64,000 nt of DNA from Geosiphon pyriformis (Eukaryota > Glomeromycota > Glomeromycetes > Archaeosporales > Geosiphonaceae): positions 859,748 to 923,747 of the forward strand of contig JAAOMT010000303.1 in the NCBI GenBank assembly GCA_016748015.1, in the 5' to 3' direction. Both the position numbers and the translations under genes were made by a program. The notes beneath the pieces are model-generated. The model saw only the letters and a list, made by a program, of their open reading frames with translations. It had not been told where the DNA came from and did no database searches. This document shows, piece after piece, positions 14,201-27,200 of the stretch (within the stretch, counting starts at the first letter, position 1; every line of letters starts with the position of its first letter).

Positions 14201-14455
14201 TTGGCGTTTTCACAAAAAATATTTGACTTGGTTTCAAAGGCATGAAGAGCCAAAGGCAATAACAGACGAATATGAACAAGGTACCTATATATACTTTGAC
14301 TATGAGGGTGCTTGGTGTCAACGAAAGAAAACAGAGTTCAGGTATGGATAAACGTCTACGAATCAAGATCATTATTGTTCATCTTCGCATAACACCTTCT
14401 GGAAATTAAATTTAGGTTCGAATATCGATTTTTGGAAGATGCTGAATTGATATAA
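11234..14455 (+). CDS. CNOT3: CCR4-NOT complex subunit 3 (CNOT3/NOT3), 16 exons
   Basis: Scaffold subunit of the CCR4-NOT deadenylase, which shortens mRNA poly(A) tails and represses translation in the cytoplasm. The N-terminal Not3 coiled-coil domain is clear: MANRKLQ joined across intron 1 to [20 protein letters not shown], then [28 protein letters not shown] and [15 protein letters not shown] Ser/Pro/Gln-rich linker follows (12240-13711). The C-terminal NOT box has [56 protein letters not shown] and [12 protein letters not shown], ending at TAA 14453-14455. Exons read as 11234-11255, 11327-11559, 11645-11983, 12121-12168, 12240-12357, 12432-12454, 12522-12597, 12704-12757, 12828-13118, 13200-13261, 13339-13470, 13564-13711, 13750-13864, 13927-14079, 14168-14341 and 14416-14455. 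Phases are consistent and predict about 675 residues. The 38-nt intron at 13712-13749 is unusually short and less certain. Confidence 0.95.
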
Positions 14456-14983
14456 AAGGGCTCAAACTGAAAGGAACAATTTTTATTATGCTCATTTCAT
14501 TCAGGCTGGCCTATGATTTTCTCGAGAATTTCTGGGATATTATTTAAATACTCGATTTCCAACAAATTTCAATCGTCATTTCATAAGGCCTATGCGAACA
14601 GAAACTTATACAAAGAACCCAAAATTAGTTAATATTGATGTGAGGAAGACAATTTAAATTATAATATGGTGCGAATAGTTTAAAGACATCAAATAGCCGA
14701 AATTTGATATACAAGTATTACATAATAAATTTATACAAGTTAACCTCTAAATATCCTCGGTAATTTGGTCAGTATATAGAAATCTGAATATATATATTTA
14801 ATATTGAACTAAAAAAATTAGTTTTGTGTAACTCTAAACCATGTATATAATACAAAAAATTTAGTAATTAAAATTAATTCCTTACAATTACTTGTTTTCA
14901 AATCAATACAAATAATAAATAAATTTTTTTAAATTTATCATTTACTTACTAATTTACATCTATTCTTTTATCGAATTAAAAAC
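14456..14983. other. Intergenic between CNOT3 and the SIKE-like gene
   Basis: The first part probably holds the CNOT3 3' untranslated region. The remainder is AT-rich upstream sequence of the next gene. No open frame or repeat of note was seen. Confidence 0.5.
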
Positions 14984-16163
14984 ATGACACCTGACAACTC
15001 TTCAACGATAATAGCCGACGAAGAAGCACTCTCAAGGACTTGGCAACTAGTATCGGAACTTTGTTCACAACTAGCAAATAACCGAAACCAAATACAGTCG
15101 CTGGAACAACAGGTTACCGAGCTTCAGGCAAGGAACCTCGGATGCTTTATTCTATTGAAAACGCAAAGCAATTTAGAAAGTTAGATTCGGCTTTTTTTCA
15201 CTACTACAGAATAGGGCAAATGAATTCACTGGGCCGTTGATACGTGCCAGCATTCGAGGTAAATTTTCGAAACCCTCTCAAACTACCAGTATTCATGCCT
15301 TAAAAGATCCTCGTTTGTCTCACCTCATCAGCTTGATCTGAACCTCCTGCAAAGGGTAGCCCCACCATTTGAATCCGGTTCTTCTGAGATTGAGCGTCAG
15401 AATTTACGCCTAATCTACGAAAATCAACAGTTAAATGAGGAGAATGCCGCTCTTTCATTATTAGTGAAGGAATACGAAACCACCTTGCAGGTGGTGATGA
15501 GTAAATTTCGGATCCAAGCTGTGAGAATTACATATATTCTCGTGGCTTAGTGATTTTAGGCTGAAATATGAAACGATATTGACCTTTCATTAATATCTTA
15601 AAAAAGCACGAGATTCAGCAATCTAAATTACAGATGCAGCGTGAATATGAAATCATGTTGGAAGAAGAGACAGTGAGTATTTATTACCATTTGCTTGATA
15701 GTTATCTTGCTAATTTCTTTCACGTTTCAATTAGCAAAAAACCTCAAAAGCCTCGCTCGAAAACGCTGAGCTTCATTCTCATCTTTCAATAATTGGTACC
15801 CTTGTCAGACAAGCCTATGACTTTCAATCAGATCTTGATACGGAGATTCTTTTGCAAAGCTTGTGCATCGAGAATCAGGGTTTACGTGAAATGCTCAGGA
15901 TTTCGGCTGTGAATAATGCTTTATTTCAGGACGAAAAATCAACCGAGATAAGGCCTGATGATTTTTTACAGAGAACAAAAACATCATTAATCGATGGTCT
16001 TAGGTCCTCAAATAAGAATACGATAAGTAAACGAAATCGTATAATTGCTGAAGCGGAAAAGGAAGAGGAAGAGCGAGAATTAGAAGCAGAAGAGGAGAAG
16101 GAGCAGCAAAGGGACGAAGAGGAGGAGGAAGAAGATATGGGGGATTCAAATGGCGGAAGCTGA
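14984..16163 (+). CDS. SIKE/FGFR1OP2-family coiled-coil protein, putative STRIPAK component
   Basis: The family joins the STRIPAK phosphatase-kinase scaffold; the Sordaria relative SCI1 is a STRIPAK subunit. Predicted exons are 14984-15127, 15210-15258, 15360-15520, 15607-15672 and 15735-16163, giving about 282 residues with consistent phases. Evidence for the family is an N-terminal coiled coil (QIQSLEQQVTELQ), a central block RQNLRLIYENQQLNEEN...LQVVMSKFR that parallels the animal ENRQIRELQQENKEL...LELIMSKYR block, and ILLQSLCIENQGLREML near residues 180-200, parallel to the IFQLEQENKGLREIL block. The C-terminal tail of about 30 residues is almost only Glu/Asp with some Lys/Arg. The first intron appears to use a GC donor (CAG|GCAAGG); the alternative GT donor 15 nt upstream also keeps frame. 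It converges on the hydrolase gene, 274 bp away. Protein function here is inferred from the family only. Confidence 0.72.
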
Positions 16164-16437
16164 GCAATCCATCCATTAAATGCGTAGGATACGCAGCTGA
16201 TACAATAGAATATCGTTGTAGTTATTTTTTGCCTTTTATTCCTCATTCATAGCTCTCTAATTTTCTATCTGAGCTATATTGAATCGCCGGAGTATTGTTT
16301 ATTATTGTCTGAGTGATCCCTTGCAAAACCCTATTACCCTCAAATTTCATAATCCTTTAAGCAAAATATGTTACAAATAATTTAAATTGTTATTTGTTAG
16401 AAGCACATTGTCTTGCTGGTCCACGGAGTCGAAATTA

Positions 16438-17998
16438 TCATTCTGTTGAGACTCCACTATTAAGATTCTTTTCGAACTCCTGATTAATATCACCTTGCCT
16501 TGAATTATTCCTTGAGATCACTTGATTTTCCAAGAACTCTCCAATTGCTTCAAAATATCCCGGCTGGATTATTGTATCATTATGTGTGCCGCTTGGAAAT
16601 TCTTTCCATTCTTTGACTGCGCGTGTCTCAGACAATTCATACAATTTTCGCATATGTTCTGGTGGAACGAGTTCATCCCGCGCACCCGTCAAGAAAAGAA
16701 TTGGGGTGTTTACAATTTGTTTTATTGACTTTTCCGAAGGCCAAATTTGATGGCACAGGAAAGTGAAATATCGAAGTTGGGGAAATATGTGCGGAATGAG
16801 TTTTGGCTAGAAAATTGAAATTGTGAAAAGAATTAGAGAATGGTTAATTTAAAAAATCTATAAAATTCTAAAATACTTACGAGGCTCAAAAATGTATTTT
16901 CCACAATCAGCCCACTAATCTGAGAGTTAAAATAAAAAGATTTATATCTATATTTAAATTGGTAAACAAGATATAAAATGACGTGATTTGCTTACTTGAT
17001 TTTCATTGCGCGCCACCAAATCAATGGCTACAGCACCACCAACCGACTGGCCATAGACTACTATCTTTGTGTCTTTTAAAAATTTATCATTTCGTATATG
17101 ATGTAAAATAGTCTGAGAATATAATGGTTTGGAAATTAATAGAGGCATCTAGTAAGTATAATGGGGATAAAACCAATTACCTGTGCGTCAATTCTCATTC
17201 CTTTCTCATTTGCTTTACCCTCACTTAACCCATAACCTCGGTAAGAAAGCAAGACCACATTACACTTGTGCTTAGTGTAAAATTTCTTTGCTTGAGGTAG
17301 TCGGTGACCCTAAGTTAAATAACAAAAATTTTAGTATTGATCCAACTTTTCAAGCAGCCAAAGAAAATGAGCATGCTCATAAATCTCACGCACCATATTG
17401 CCTGCATTGGCCTTTAAATAATGTGTATAATAACCCAGAATGAGAATTGAGGAGATCGAATCTAACGTCACTTATTTTTATTTAAGAAATCAAATATATA
17501 CTGACATGAAATAATAACAAAGTCGGCGATATTCTGGCATTGGCTTCTGGAACCTGCCGACAAACGTAAGCACGAATCTTGACATTATCTTTGGTAGTCA
17601 AGCTAACATCTTCCCACTTGTGTATACCATAGTCAGGAGGTGTAGATACCTATAGATAGTTGCCATAAATGAGGTCAGGTTAATTGGTAAAAAGTCAAGC
17701 GCGACAATCTTGCCGGGAAATGTTATTTGTCATCTATTTCGAATCCAAAAACAAAATAACACACCTCCCTATTATCAAACCTGATTTGAAAACCCACAAT
17801 AATACCAAAACCTCTTTTCTCATAAACTAAACTTACGTGTCTTCTGGAATCTGGAGGAAAATTAGCCGCATATATCAAATCACACTGAAAAATATACAAC
17901 AAAATCGCACCACTACAAAATAAAACACCAGAGGCAGTGAGGAAATATTGTATAGAATTTGGAATATGCTCTGATATAACCTCTGGTAGAAAAAACAT
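16438..17998 (-). CDS. Alpha/beta hydrolase of the ABHD13/Bem46 family, membrane-anchored
   Basis: Seven exons, all joined in phase 0: 17837-17998, 17506-17649, 17394-17411, 17181-17309, 16996-17112, 16881-16919 and 16438-16806, predicting 325 residues. Exon 1 encodes an N-terminal hydrophobic segment (about residues 15-40, ...FLTASGVLFCSGAILLYIF), a likely signal anchor. The hydrolase fold follows: LLLFH + ANAGNM + GHRLPQ is the oxyanion-side HGNAGN motif, VVLLSYRGYG is conserved, GQSVGG is the nucleophile elbow (catalytic Ser), GARDELVPP holds the acid, and GTHND holds the catalytic His. All three catalytic residues are present. The 18-nt exon 17394-17411 is a micro-exon. An in-frame upstream ATG at 18053-18055 would add 19 residues; the inner start was chosen because the hydrophobic anchor follows it closely. 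The substrate is unknown; Bem46 proteins act in polarity and endomembrane contexts. Confidence 0.9.
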
Positions 17999-19819
17999 TT
18001 TTTGAGAAAAAGAATAAGTGGATCCTTCCAATTTTAATTTGTGTATTTGGATCAATGGTCATAACAATTTTTATTGGTTCATAAAAATGGTTGGAATTCT
18101 CGCTTTTTTACCATGTGTTTTTTAAGAAACGAAATAGTTGTGTCAAGCACATAGTTCTTTTTGATGGACTATCTTTTCAAAATAGTGTTAGTGCTAATTA
18201 TATGACACTTTTTTCTTTAAGTTTGGTACTTTCTGACATCAATGATTATTTTTAAGCATCAAATTATATTGTATTAAAAAAATCGATAATAATTCTGTTA
18301 ATTTTTTTTTAAACTTAAATTGAATCAAAATTCCTCAAAATTCACAGTTCGCACGATTTCAGCCACCCGAAATAAATAATTGACTATTTATCCAACAAAT
18401 CATTGCTTCCAATTTACCTAAGTTCTTAAACAAACTAGTAAATAAATTAAAAATATATTTGATTTGATTTTTTAAGGAAGTAAACTGGACTTTAATGTTT
18501 ATAACAAGATTTATTTTAACAGTCATAAAAAAAGTAATTAAATTTACTAAGAAACCAATTTTTACAACAACAAATTTAACCAAATTGAACAAGCTTTACA
18601 ACTTAGATTCAAGTAAATAAATAAATCTTAGATTTACACATTTTACTAAAAAACATATGTAACAATTTTAACATAAAATATTAAGTTAATAAACCAACAA
18701 TAAATTTATAAAAAAGTTTTTAAAAACCAAAAAACACAGCTTTATAATTAAAAGCCAAATATTTTAAACTTTAATTTTTATAATAATATTAAGATTTAAA
18801 ATTTTTTTTACAAAGTACCAAATTTAACAACTGTTTTATTAAAAACTTTTTTAGATTTAAAGATAACAATAATAAATTAATAGTAATAATTAATATTAGA
18901 AAATTAAAAAAATAAAACAAGTTTATTCATTAATTTAAAAAACCAAATTATTGATTTTAAAAACAGTACAGCCAAAAAAAAATTAACTAAATTGGTTTTA
19001 AATACATTATAAAAATTTCAATATTATTTTTTATTATTAAAACTAATTAATAAACAAAAACAGTTTTAACAGTTTTAAAATATATAATAATATATTACTA
19101 TAAGTTAATAAATTTTAACTTAATACCAAAAACATTTAAACCATTTTTAATTTTGTTAAAAAAACACTTAAAAATAACAAGAACTTAAATAAAAATTACA
19201 AAAAATTTTACAATTTTAAAAATAATAAAAATAATATTTTATTAAGCTTTAATTTTAATAATAATATTTAAAAAAACTTTATACAAAAAGTTTAATATTG
19301 TTTTTAATAATTATTTTTAAACCAACAAATTTATAAAAAATTAGTATATAATTTTAATATAAATTAATTTAAACATAAAAATTTTATTAAATATTAAACC
19401 AAAAATTATTTATTAAAAAAATTTTAATAATTAATAATAATTTTTTTATTAATTAAACCAGTAATATTCTTAAAAATCAAAAAAAAAGTATTTTAATTTT
19501 TATTTATTAACTCAATTTTTGAAATTAATTAATTTAAAAAATCAATTAATTAAAATTATGTGTAAAAATATAATTTATTTTGTTTTTAAATTAATAAAAA
19601 TCATTAAAATTTGATATATTAAGCAATTTAGCTATATATTAATTAAAACTACTTTTAATAAATATATTATTACTATTATTATTTAAAATAAAAAAAGTTT
19701 TTATTTATAATTAAATTAAAATTAAAAATTATAATTAATACAATTATAATTAATACAGTTATAATAAAATTAATAAAAATATTAAAAAATTAATATTTTA
19801 AAACATAAGATTAATATTA
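17999..19819. other. Upstream region of the hydrolase gene, then AT-rich decayed DNA
   Basis: About the first 300 bp is upstream sequence of the hydrolase gene. From about 18360 the composition drops to almost pure A/T with poly-A and poly-T runs. The only longer frame (18359-18592, minus) is Lys/Ile/Phe-rich and matched nothing in this window. It is probably older transposon DNA beyond recognition. Confidence 0.45.
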
Positions 19820-20335
19820 AAAATACCAAATCTATTAAAAAATAAACATATCAAGTTATTTCAAATAGAAACAATTTAATCAAGCAGAAAATATAATAAA
19901 TACTAAATAATAATCCAATTAAAAAGTTTTTAAGCTCATAGTTTTTACTAATTATCTTGTTTATAATAAAAAATAAAAAAATAAATTTTTATGTTAATTA
20001 TTAAAAACTTAACAGTATAACTTGAAAAAATAATTATTTAACTTTTTTTATTCAAAAAATTCTAAACAATTTGAAAAATAAAAAATAGTTCTCTTTATTG
20101 AACTTAGCCAACAAATATTAACAAGTTAAAATAAATTCAATTAACAAAAAAAAGACTGCTTTTATTATCCAAGATAGAAATTTTAAGATTAATATAATAT
20201 TCTTTGAACTCTGTAATGTCTTTGCTATTTTTTAATATTTAATAGATATTATATACAAAGAAATTTTATAAAAATCTGTTGTTTTTTATTTAGATAACAC
20301 TAATATGTTTTTAAAATATTTAATAATAATAATTA
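19820..20335 (+). mobile_element. Ty3/gypsy reverse-transcriptase remnant 1
   Basis: The sequence is closely similar to 29960-30450 and, in reverse, to 35590-36010. Shared tracts correspond to gypsy RT: the segment before motif A, a mutated form of LDL-S-YWQ-K (about 20090-20130), the FELCNVF-like FGLCNAP region (about 20200) and a degenerate YLDDI followed by truncation at about 20330. Many stops and frameshifts are present. The right end abuts the tail of a minus-strand LINE, which suggests that the LINE landed in it. Confidence 0.6.
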
Positions 20336-21720
20336 TTATTATTATTTAATTAATAAGTGCAGTCTAACTACTATTTAACATACAAAAACAAACAAGTAAA
20401 TTAAACTAAATATAATTTATATGCTTTCTATATATAAATAGCCACTCAAACTAATTAAAACAATATTATATACTCACAAAAACTTCTGTATTATTGTCTA
20501 TACCAAAAAAAAACATAACCTATAAAAACCAAAATTAACAACAAAAAACTCAACAATACCAAATAAACAGACCATTTTTTTAGACAAAAAATTAAACAAA
20601 TTATACAAAAGATTAAACACCATTTTTATATTACAGATCAGACCACTTTTTTTTATGTTTATTCTAAACTTAAACTTTAATAACTATAACTTATTATAAT
20701 ATTTATTAGCCAAATAGCAAACAAAATCAATTACTATAAACTTAGCTTTTTTTTTATTATTAAAAATAGATACTACTTTTTTAACTCATTTTTTAAAAAC
20801 AAAATCTTTACATAAAACCACATAAATGCTAACATTTGAAACTTCTAAAAAAAAGTGCTTAATACTAAGAACAATAATATAAAGCAATCTTTTATCAAAG
20901 ATTTCTATAACTTAATATAACTACAGAAGATATTACAACATACAAAGACATTCTTAAAGCAAATAAAAACATGATCAGACAACTCGATGTTATTATATAT
21001 TAAGCACAAAATGCCTGAATAATTTTTGTTATAAAGTTTTTTACAAACAGCAATCAATAATTTTCTGCAAATGGCTTTTATTAAATATGTATACAAAACA
21101 GCCAACTTCTTATTAGTGAATTTAGCTAACATGTAAGAGTTTGGATGTTAAATTAAGATAGTACAATTTTAATTAATATACTAGATAAGCAAGTTATTTA
21201 AAACTTTTATACCAGGATCTACTTTTTATTAGGTATAACAAACAGTTTAATAAATATTACAGATAAAGTAGCAAGTATTATTTAAAATTACTTGACTATT
21301 TGCTATTAGAACTTTTTTATAAATCCCAATAAGAAAACTAAACATAATTATGCAGTAACACAAGCAAAAACATTTATTTAATTATTGCTAAAATTTCCAG
21401 AATGGCTCTTTACTTTATCTATCTTATAAAAATATTCTTTGACTTAACCAAATTAACTATATGACATTTTTCCACCCAATATTTGTTCTGGAATTCAGGT
21501 TGACAAAGCTTAAATTTTAACATGTATACATTTATAACTGCTTGGCTATTCATATACAAGACTATTAAATAAGATAAAAAAACACATTCCAAGACTAAAA
21601 CAATTGCTTATAGTTTTAATAATGTCAAAAATAACATTTTATGCATCTTTACATTTATATTGTTACTTATAGAAATTAGAAATTATAATAATAAATAAAA
21701 TAGCCAATCAGAAATAAGCA
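20336..21720 (-). mobile_element. 5'-truncated LINE copy 4, minus strand
   Basis: Reading right to left, the sequence follows LINE copy 2 from about 27730 to its 3' end. It covers the RNase H region (reverse of about 21530-21640), the C-terminal zinc-finger region (20905-21132, CLIYNNIELSDHVF) and the 3' untranslated region ending in an (AAT)n-like tail at about 20335-20352. The 5' part of the LINE is missing, as is usual for target-primed insertions that stop early. The sequence is riddled with stops. Confidence 0.65.
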
Positions 21721-22306
21721 TAATAAAATGAGAAATTGCAGAATTCCAGAATTTTAGGATTTTCTTAAGGAATTACAGGATTCTTTAAGAATCTCATATA
21801 ACATAAATTATAAGAGTATTAAAAGCAAAAAAAGTAATTTTAAGAGAATTTAATAGAATTCAAATTAATTTAAAACAATATCTTTTTTTTCAAAAAATAA
21901 TTTTTTATAACTTAAAGTAAAATTATTTTCATATTAATAAAATTATTTATTATTATTAAATTCATGTTATTATTATTTAATTGAAGAAATATTAATTTAT
22001 TTTACTTTATTAACACTCCATATTAATAAAATTTAATACTTAACCACATTAAACCAATAGCTTTTAATTATGACTATTAACAGAATATTAATTTTTTATT
22101 TTTTATTTTTATTTTTATTTTTTTTTGATTTTAATGCAAAATTATGTGATTATTGTCTAATTTCTTGTTATTTTCAATACTACAACAAATATAATTTTTT
22201 ATTTAACCTATTGTCTTAAATATTCTATCTAATTTTTAAATTCAAAAAGCCCAAAAAAATACTCAGTAAATAAAAAAGACATAATATTTTAAAATTTAAA
22301 AAAAAA
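21721..22306. other. AT-rich spacer
   Basis: Around 21735-21800 there are four short AATTCYAGRATT/GGATT-type units in direct and inverted order. The rest is low-complexity A/T. No coding signal was seen. Confidence 0.4.
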
Positions 22307-22455
22307 CTTCTTTCTCTTTTACTTCTAAAAATCTTTAAAGAGTGTATTTTCTGAAAAAAAAGTTTTTTTATTTTTTCTTGTTAGTTTACATTAACATTTT
22401 TTTGCCTAATAATAACTTATTTTTCATGAATTTGGAGACTTTTACAAGTAATATC

Positions 22456-24295
22456 ATGTCTAAAAAAAAGGCACCCAAGGGTGTTTTTCATGGCCCTGCT
22501 GGTGATTTTTTTCTCAAAAGAAAAAAGTCATTCTTGAAAATGTTAAATACTCTAGTGATAAAAGGAATATATTCTTAAGTAAATCTGGGCCTGATGATAA
22601 TATATATTCTGATATGAAAAGTTTATCTGGTGATGATAAAGATGTTAGCATATCTGGTGCAAATAATGGGTCTCTTCTGGGCTTGGCTACTACCATGCCC
22701 AAGGTGAAACAAGTTAATACTAATGCTGTTTTTGGCTTTTCACTCAGTTTTCTCAATTTTAGTATAAACAATGATGAAATAATTCTCTTTTCTCACTTGC
22801 CTATCTCTCTTAACAAAAAGTAAATTGACCCTAAAATCATTAAAACTCCAGTGGAAGTGTTGATCAAAAAATTGTTTGTTTTAGATATTAATCTTTCAGC
22901 TGTGGAAAAAAAATTGGCAACAGCAAAAATTCAGTTGGTTAGAAAAATTTTTTCATTAGTCAATGGTTTTGGGGGGTCATTACCTCTTCAAAATTTGAGG
23001 GGATCATCAGATCTACTTTTACTTTAGAAAAAAGCATAGAAATGGTCATATCATTGGCCAAAAAAAAAGGGATCAATATAAACAGCAATCTTAAAAGACA
23101 AGAAATGAGATCAGATCAAGCTGTAATAATCAAGGAAATTCTTATGAATACACCTAAAGATATAATCATTGCTGTAATATTCAAATTTGGGGAAATTAAG
23201 TTGATCAAAATTCAATTAATTAGAATGTGGCAAAAAACTGTGGTAGAGTTTACTAAATTGGACCAAGCTTATTTGTTAGTTTTTAAGTGGTCTTTCCTGA
23301 TTGGTAAAAATTCTGTGCATATAGCCAAAGCTGTGGGAAATTGTAAGATTTGGGTATTTAGGGATTGGTTCAGAGTGCTTTTGTTTACTTTGCTAATGAG
23401 AACAATAGCACATAATTTTGGAACTCTTCTGGAAAGGGCTGGTAGAAAAACCTGTGTCATAAACAAATCTATAGAAGCTGGTAATAGAATTCACTGTGCT
23501 GTGGTTGGTTTTGACTCTAATAATGATTTGGAATCTGCTTTTTGCACAGAGTCTATCTATGATGGAATAAAACTATTTTGGGCTAGAATGAATTTGGTTT
23601 GTTGTGAGAAGTATGAACATTTTGGGCATTCAGTTCTTGAATATAATACTTTAAACATACTTGTGCTGCTATTATCTAAGAAATCATATAAAAAGATTGT
23701 TTCAGAGAAAGTTCATTTTCAGTTTACTAAGTTGTATGAGAAAAAAGATGTTTTGATCTCTTGTCCTGCTGCTTTTGGTGGCAAATTTTGGGCCCAAGTG
23801 GTTTTACTAGCTAATTCTTCTGGTGGTGCTCACTTTAAGTCTAGTTTTAGTTTTTTTTTTCTTGGTGTCTCAAGTTTGGGTGGTACTCTTCCTCTCACTT
23901 CAGCTAATACTTCTGGCTTAAGTAATTATTTGGCAGTTTTAAAATGCTTTTTGGAGCTTTTGTCAGATCAGGTTTCTGTTTTATTGAAGAAGTTAAGCTT
24001 TGTGGAGTTGGTGCCTTTAATTACTCTCTTCTCTGTTCCCCTTCCAGTTGTTTCTGTTTTTTTAGCTCCTGTTTTGGATTTGAATAATGTGTTAGTGTCA
24101 TCTATTTTCTCTTCCTCTGTTGGTTTTGATGTGATTTTTGATTTTAGCTCTAGTAGTTCTAAGGTTCTGACCATTAAAGTGAGTGGTTTGGAGTCAAAAA
24201 TAGTGGCTTTAGAGGTGTTAATTAATTTAGTTTTGCAGAGGTTGGATCATTTGTGTTCCAGTTTGGGTTTGTTGGTTCCCTTTTTATCTCAATAA
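22456..24295 (+). pseudogene. LINE copy 2 ORF1: RRM-like RNA-binding protein, broken
   Basis: The frame starts at ATG 22456 with SKKKAPKGVFHGPAG, then breaks (stop near 22576 and frame changes) before recovering in a 417-residue open frame at 23042-24295. This frame has an RRM-like segment (RSDQAVIIKEILMNTPKDII ... FGEIKLIKIQLI), a second similar segment (FRVLLFTLLM ... CAVVGFDSNNDLESAF), and a zinc knuckle CCEKYEHFGHSVLEY in which the outer cysteines are lost or changed. The C-terminal third is rich in Ser, Val and Leu and ends in a short coiled coil (LESKIVALEVLINLVLQRLD). ORF1 proteins of this kind coat LINE RNA. It probably makes no functional protein. Confidence 0.75.
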
Positions 24296-24298
24296 TTA

Positions 24299-27200
24299 GT
24301 TTGGTTTGGAAAATTGCTACATGCAATGCTTGGGGTATAAACAATTCTGCAAAGTAGGAAGATATAGTTTGTTGGCACAAGGATATGGGCAATTTAATCT
24401 CGATTATTACTTAAACTAAGTTAAAGAATAAAGTCTGTCTATAGATTGCTAATAAGTTTGATGATGTCTGTGTCTTTACTTCTGATATAAACTCTGATTA
24501 CTTGGATTCTGATGTTGTTATTATTATGGATATTTCTCTGGCTTATTATGTGTGTAGAATTTCTGAAGTGCCTGGTTGGCTCTTTTTTGTCAAATTACTC
24601 TTTAAAAATAAAACTTTCTGTTTTGATTTTGGGACTCTATGCTGGTACTTCTTCTGTGATTCAATTCTCCCAAGCTGTTAATATTAATTTTCTAATTGCA
24701 AAGACTATGAATAAGTTTTCTTTTGTCATCTTGGGTTGTGATTTCAATAAAGATGATTCTCACAAGTGTGCAAGTTTCAGGAAGTGCCTTGGTTTGAGAT
24801 TGGTCAATTTTTTGTTAAGAAGTCTAATTGTGAAGGATCCTACATAGAAAAATTCAAGAGACATAGAAAAAACAATTGATTACATGTTTATTTCTTCGAA
24901 TTTGGTTAATGTAGTGGTGGATTACAATGTCATGGATATTGATGAACATTTTAATACTAATCACAAAGCTGTTTTTGTCTCTGTGAGTTTGGGTAAATTA
25001 CTGAATGTACAGCTAAACTCAATGTGCAAACAAGCAAATAAAGATTGTTGAAAGTTTGATTTCATAAATGCTGATGAGTTAAAATAGTGCAAGTTTAAGA
25101 GTGTTATAGTGGCTAATACTACTATGTTTTCAAATGAATTTGATGCATGTAAGAAGTTCTCAGATTTGGATACAATATGGGACATTGTTCACAAAATTAT
25201 AATCTTGTTAGCTGATAAAACATTTAAAAGAAAATGATACAAGAGTTACATTGGGGAGTTTACCAAAGAATCTTCTAAATTTCACAGATTGAAACTTTTG
25301 GTGTCAAAAATTGTCAGGTGTTCCTATGTGAGTCTTAAGGATGAATTTATATCTCTGTTGAATCTTTGGTCTTCTTTGGATGACAATAATGCCTTAAATA
25401 TTAGGACTCTTTTAGATTCTGATGCCAACTCCAATTGTGTACATTCTGCTTTTTTTAGAGTAATAAAGTTATATCCTATCAGCAAACTTGCAGAATCTAA
25501 GAGGGCTGAAGAAGCAAGCATTAGACATGCCATTAATAGGAGAATGGAGAGTTTTGAGGTAAACAAAGACCACACTATTAGGAGTATTTTGAAATGTTCT
25601 TTCTGTAAAGTGGTCCTGGATTATCTGGTAGTTAATAATGAACTGGTTCTAGAATCTAATTGAGTTAAAGCCAAGATGGATATGGTCATAGAGGATTGAA
25701 CCAGAAAATATGTAGTTGTTGCTGATATATCCAGAGATTGGTGCTGTCAATATTAATCTTTAGAGTATGTTTTTAATGAAGTTTTTTTAGAGGTAATATG
25801 TCCAATTGGTTTTGATGAGTTGTTCTGTGTGGTATTCAATCTTTCTGATAACAAAGCTGCTGGACTTTTTGGTATTTCTAATAAACTTTGAAAACATTGC
25901 AACAAAACAATTTTGGATATGCTTTTAGAACTCTTGAATTTTTGTTTGGTTAGTGAATTAGTGCCTAGTTCTTAAAGAGAGGCTTGGATTTCAATAATTC
26001 TCAAATTGTATAAATGGGAAAGTGTTCTAACAAATACCTGCCTTATTGCTTTGATTGAGACTGTACATAAAATTTTTTCTAAGATTCTCTCTAATAGAAT
26101 TTTGTTGGCATGTAGCATGTACAATGTTCTTCGTGAGGACAATTTTTTGGTTTTAAAGAGTACAACTACACAGTCTCTTATCTTCACAGTTAGGTTAGTG
26201 ATTAAAGATGCATTGGAAAAGAACCATGAGCTATGGTTAATTTTGCAGGATATGTGGAAGGCATATGATTCTGTTGGATGAAAGCATCTCAAAAAAAGCC
26301 TGTTCAGGATAAAAATGTGCAGCAAGTTTATTCAATTTTTTGGCAGTATTTATGGTGGTTGTATTAACAGGGTTTGATTAACTTTGGTTTGACAAATAAA
26401 TATTTGGTACATGATAGTTTGGATCAAGAGGAAATGTTCTCACTTCTTCTTTGGCATATATTCTATGATTCTTTGTTGTACAAAGTCAAGAGACAGGAGA
26501 GCTTATGTGAATATAGATTGATTTTTCACTTTATTTCCAAGACAGGTCATGCTGAAACTCAAGCTGGGCTGACTTTCTTTCTCACTGCTAGTGTATTTGT
26601 AAATGACACTATTTAAATTGGCTACAATCTAAGAGCTACTCAATACATCCTAGATATTGCCAGTAATTTTTTTTATATTAATAACATCTCAATAAATAAT
26701 GACAAAACAATAGCCATTTCTATTAACTGCAGTGTTGAATGTTTTTTTCTATTAATTAGTAAATTACCTATTTCTATTGCCAAAAGGGGCAAATTTCATC
26801 ACTATCTCAGTATTTATCTGTCTACTAATAAACTTTCAAAGCTTAGCTTGGCTAAAGTGCATTCTGACATTTGGTTTTTTGCCAACGTCATTTTGAAAAA
26901 GGCTATCTCAGACAAGCAGTTTTTGTATTTGGTATTAACTATGCTTTATTCTATCATTAGTTATAGAACACAATTTAGCTTTATTTCTATTAGTGTGTGC
27001 AATAAATGGGATGCTTTGATTTGTAGGAATTTGAAGTCAAAGACTTGTCTGCCACATAATTTTTCTGGTGATGTAATTCATCATCCTTCCTTTTACAATT
27101 TAAAAACTTTTAAGCAGATTCAGTCCAAAAAAAAATTGACTTCTTTTGTGACCTTTGCAAATTCTGGTGGGATTTTAGGGCACTTGTTCTCTCACAGATC

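Noticed and set aside
15926-16246. Minus-strand Ser-rich frame of 106 codons
   Set aside because: It is the antisense shadow of the Glu/Asp-rich tail of the SIKE-like gene.
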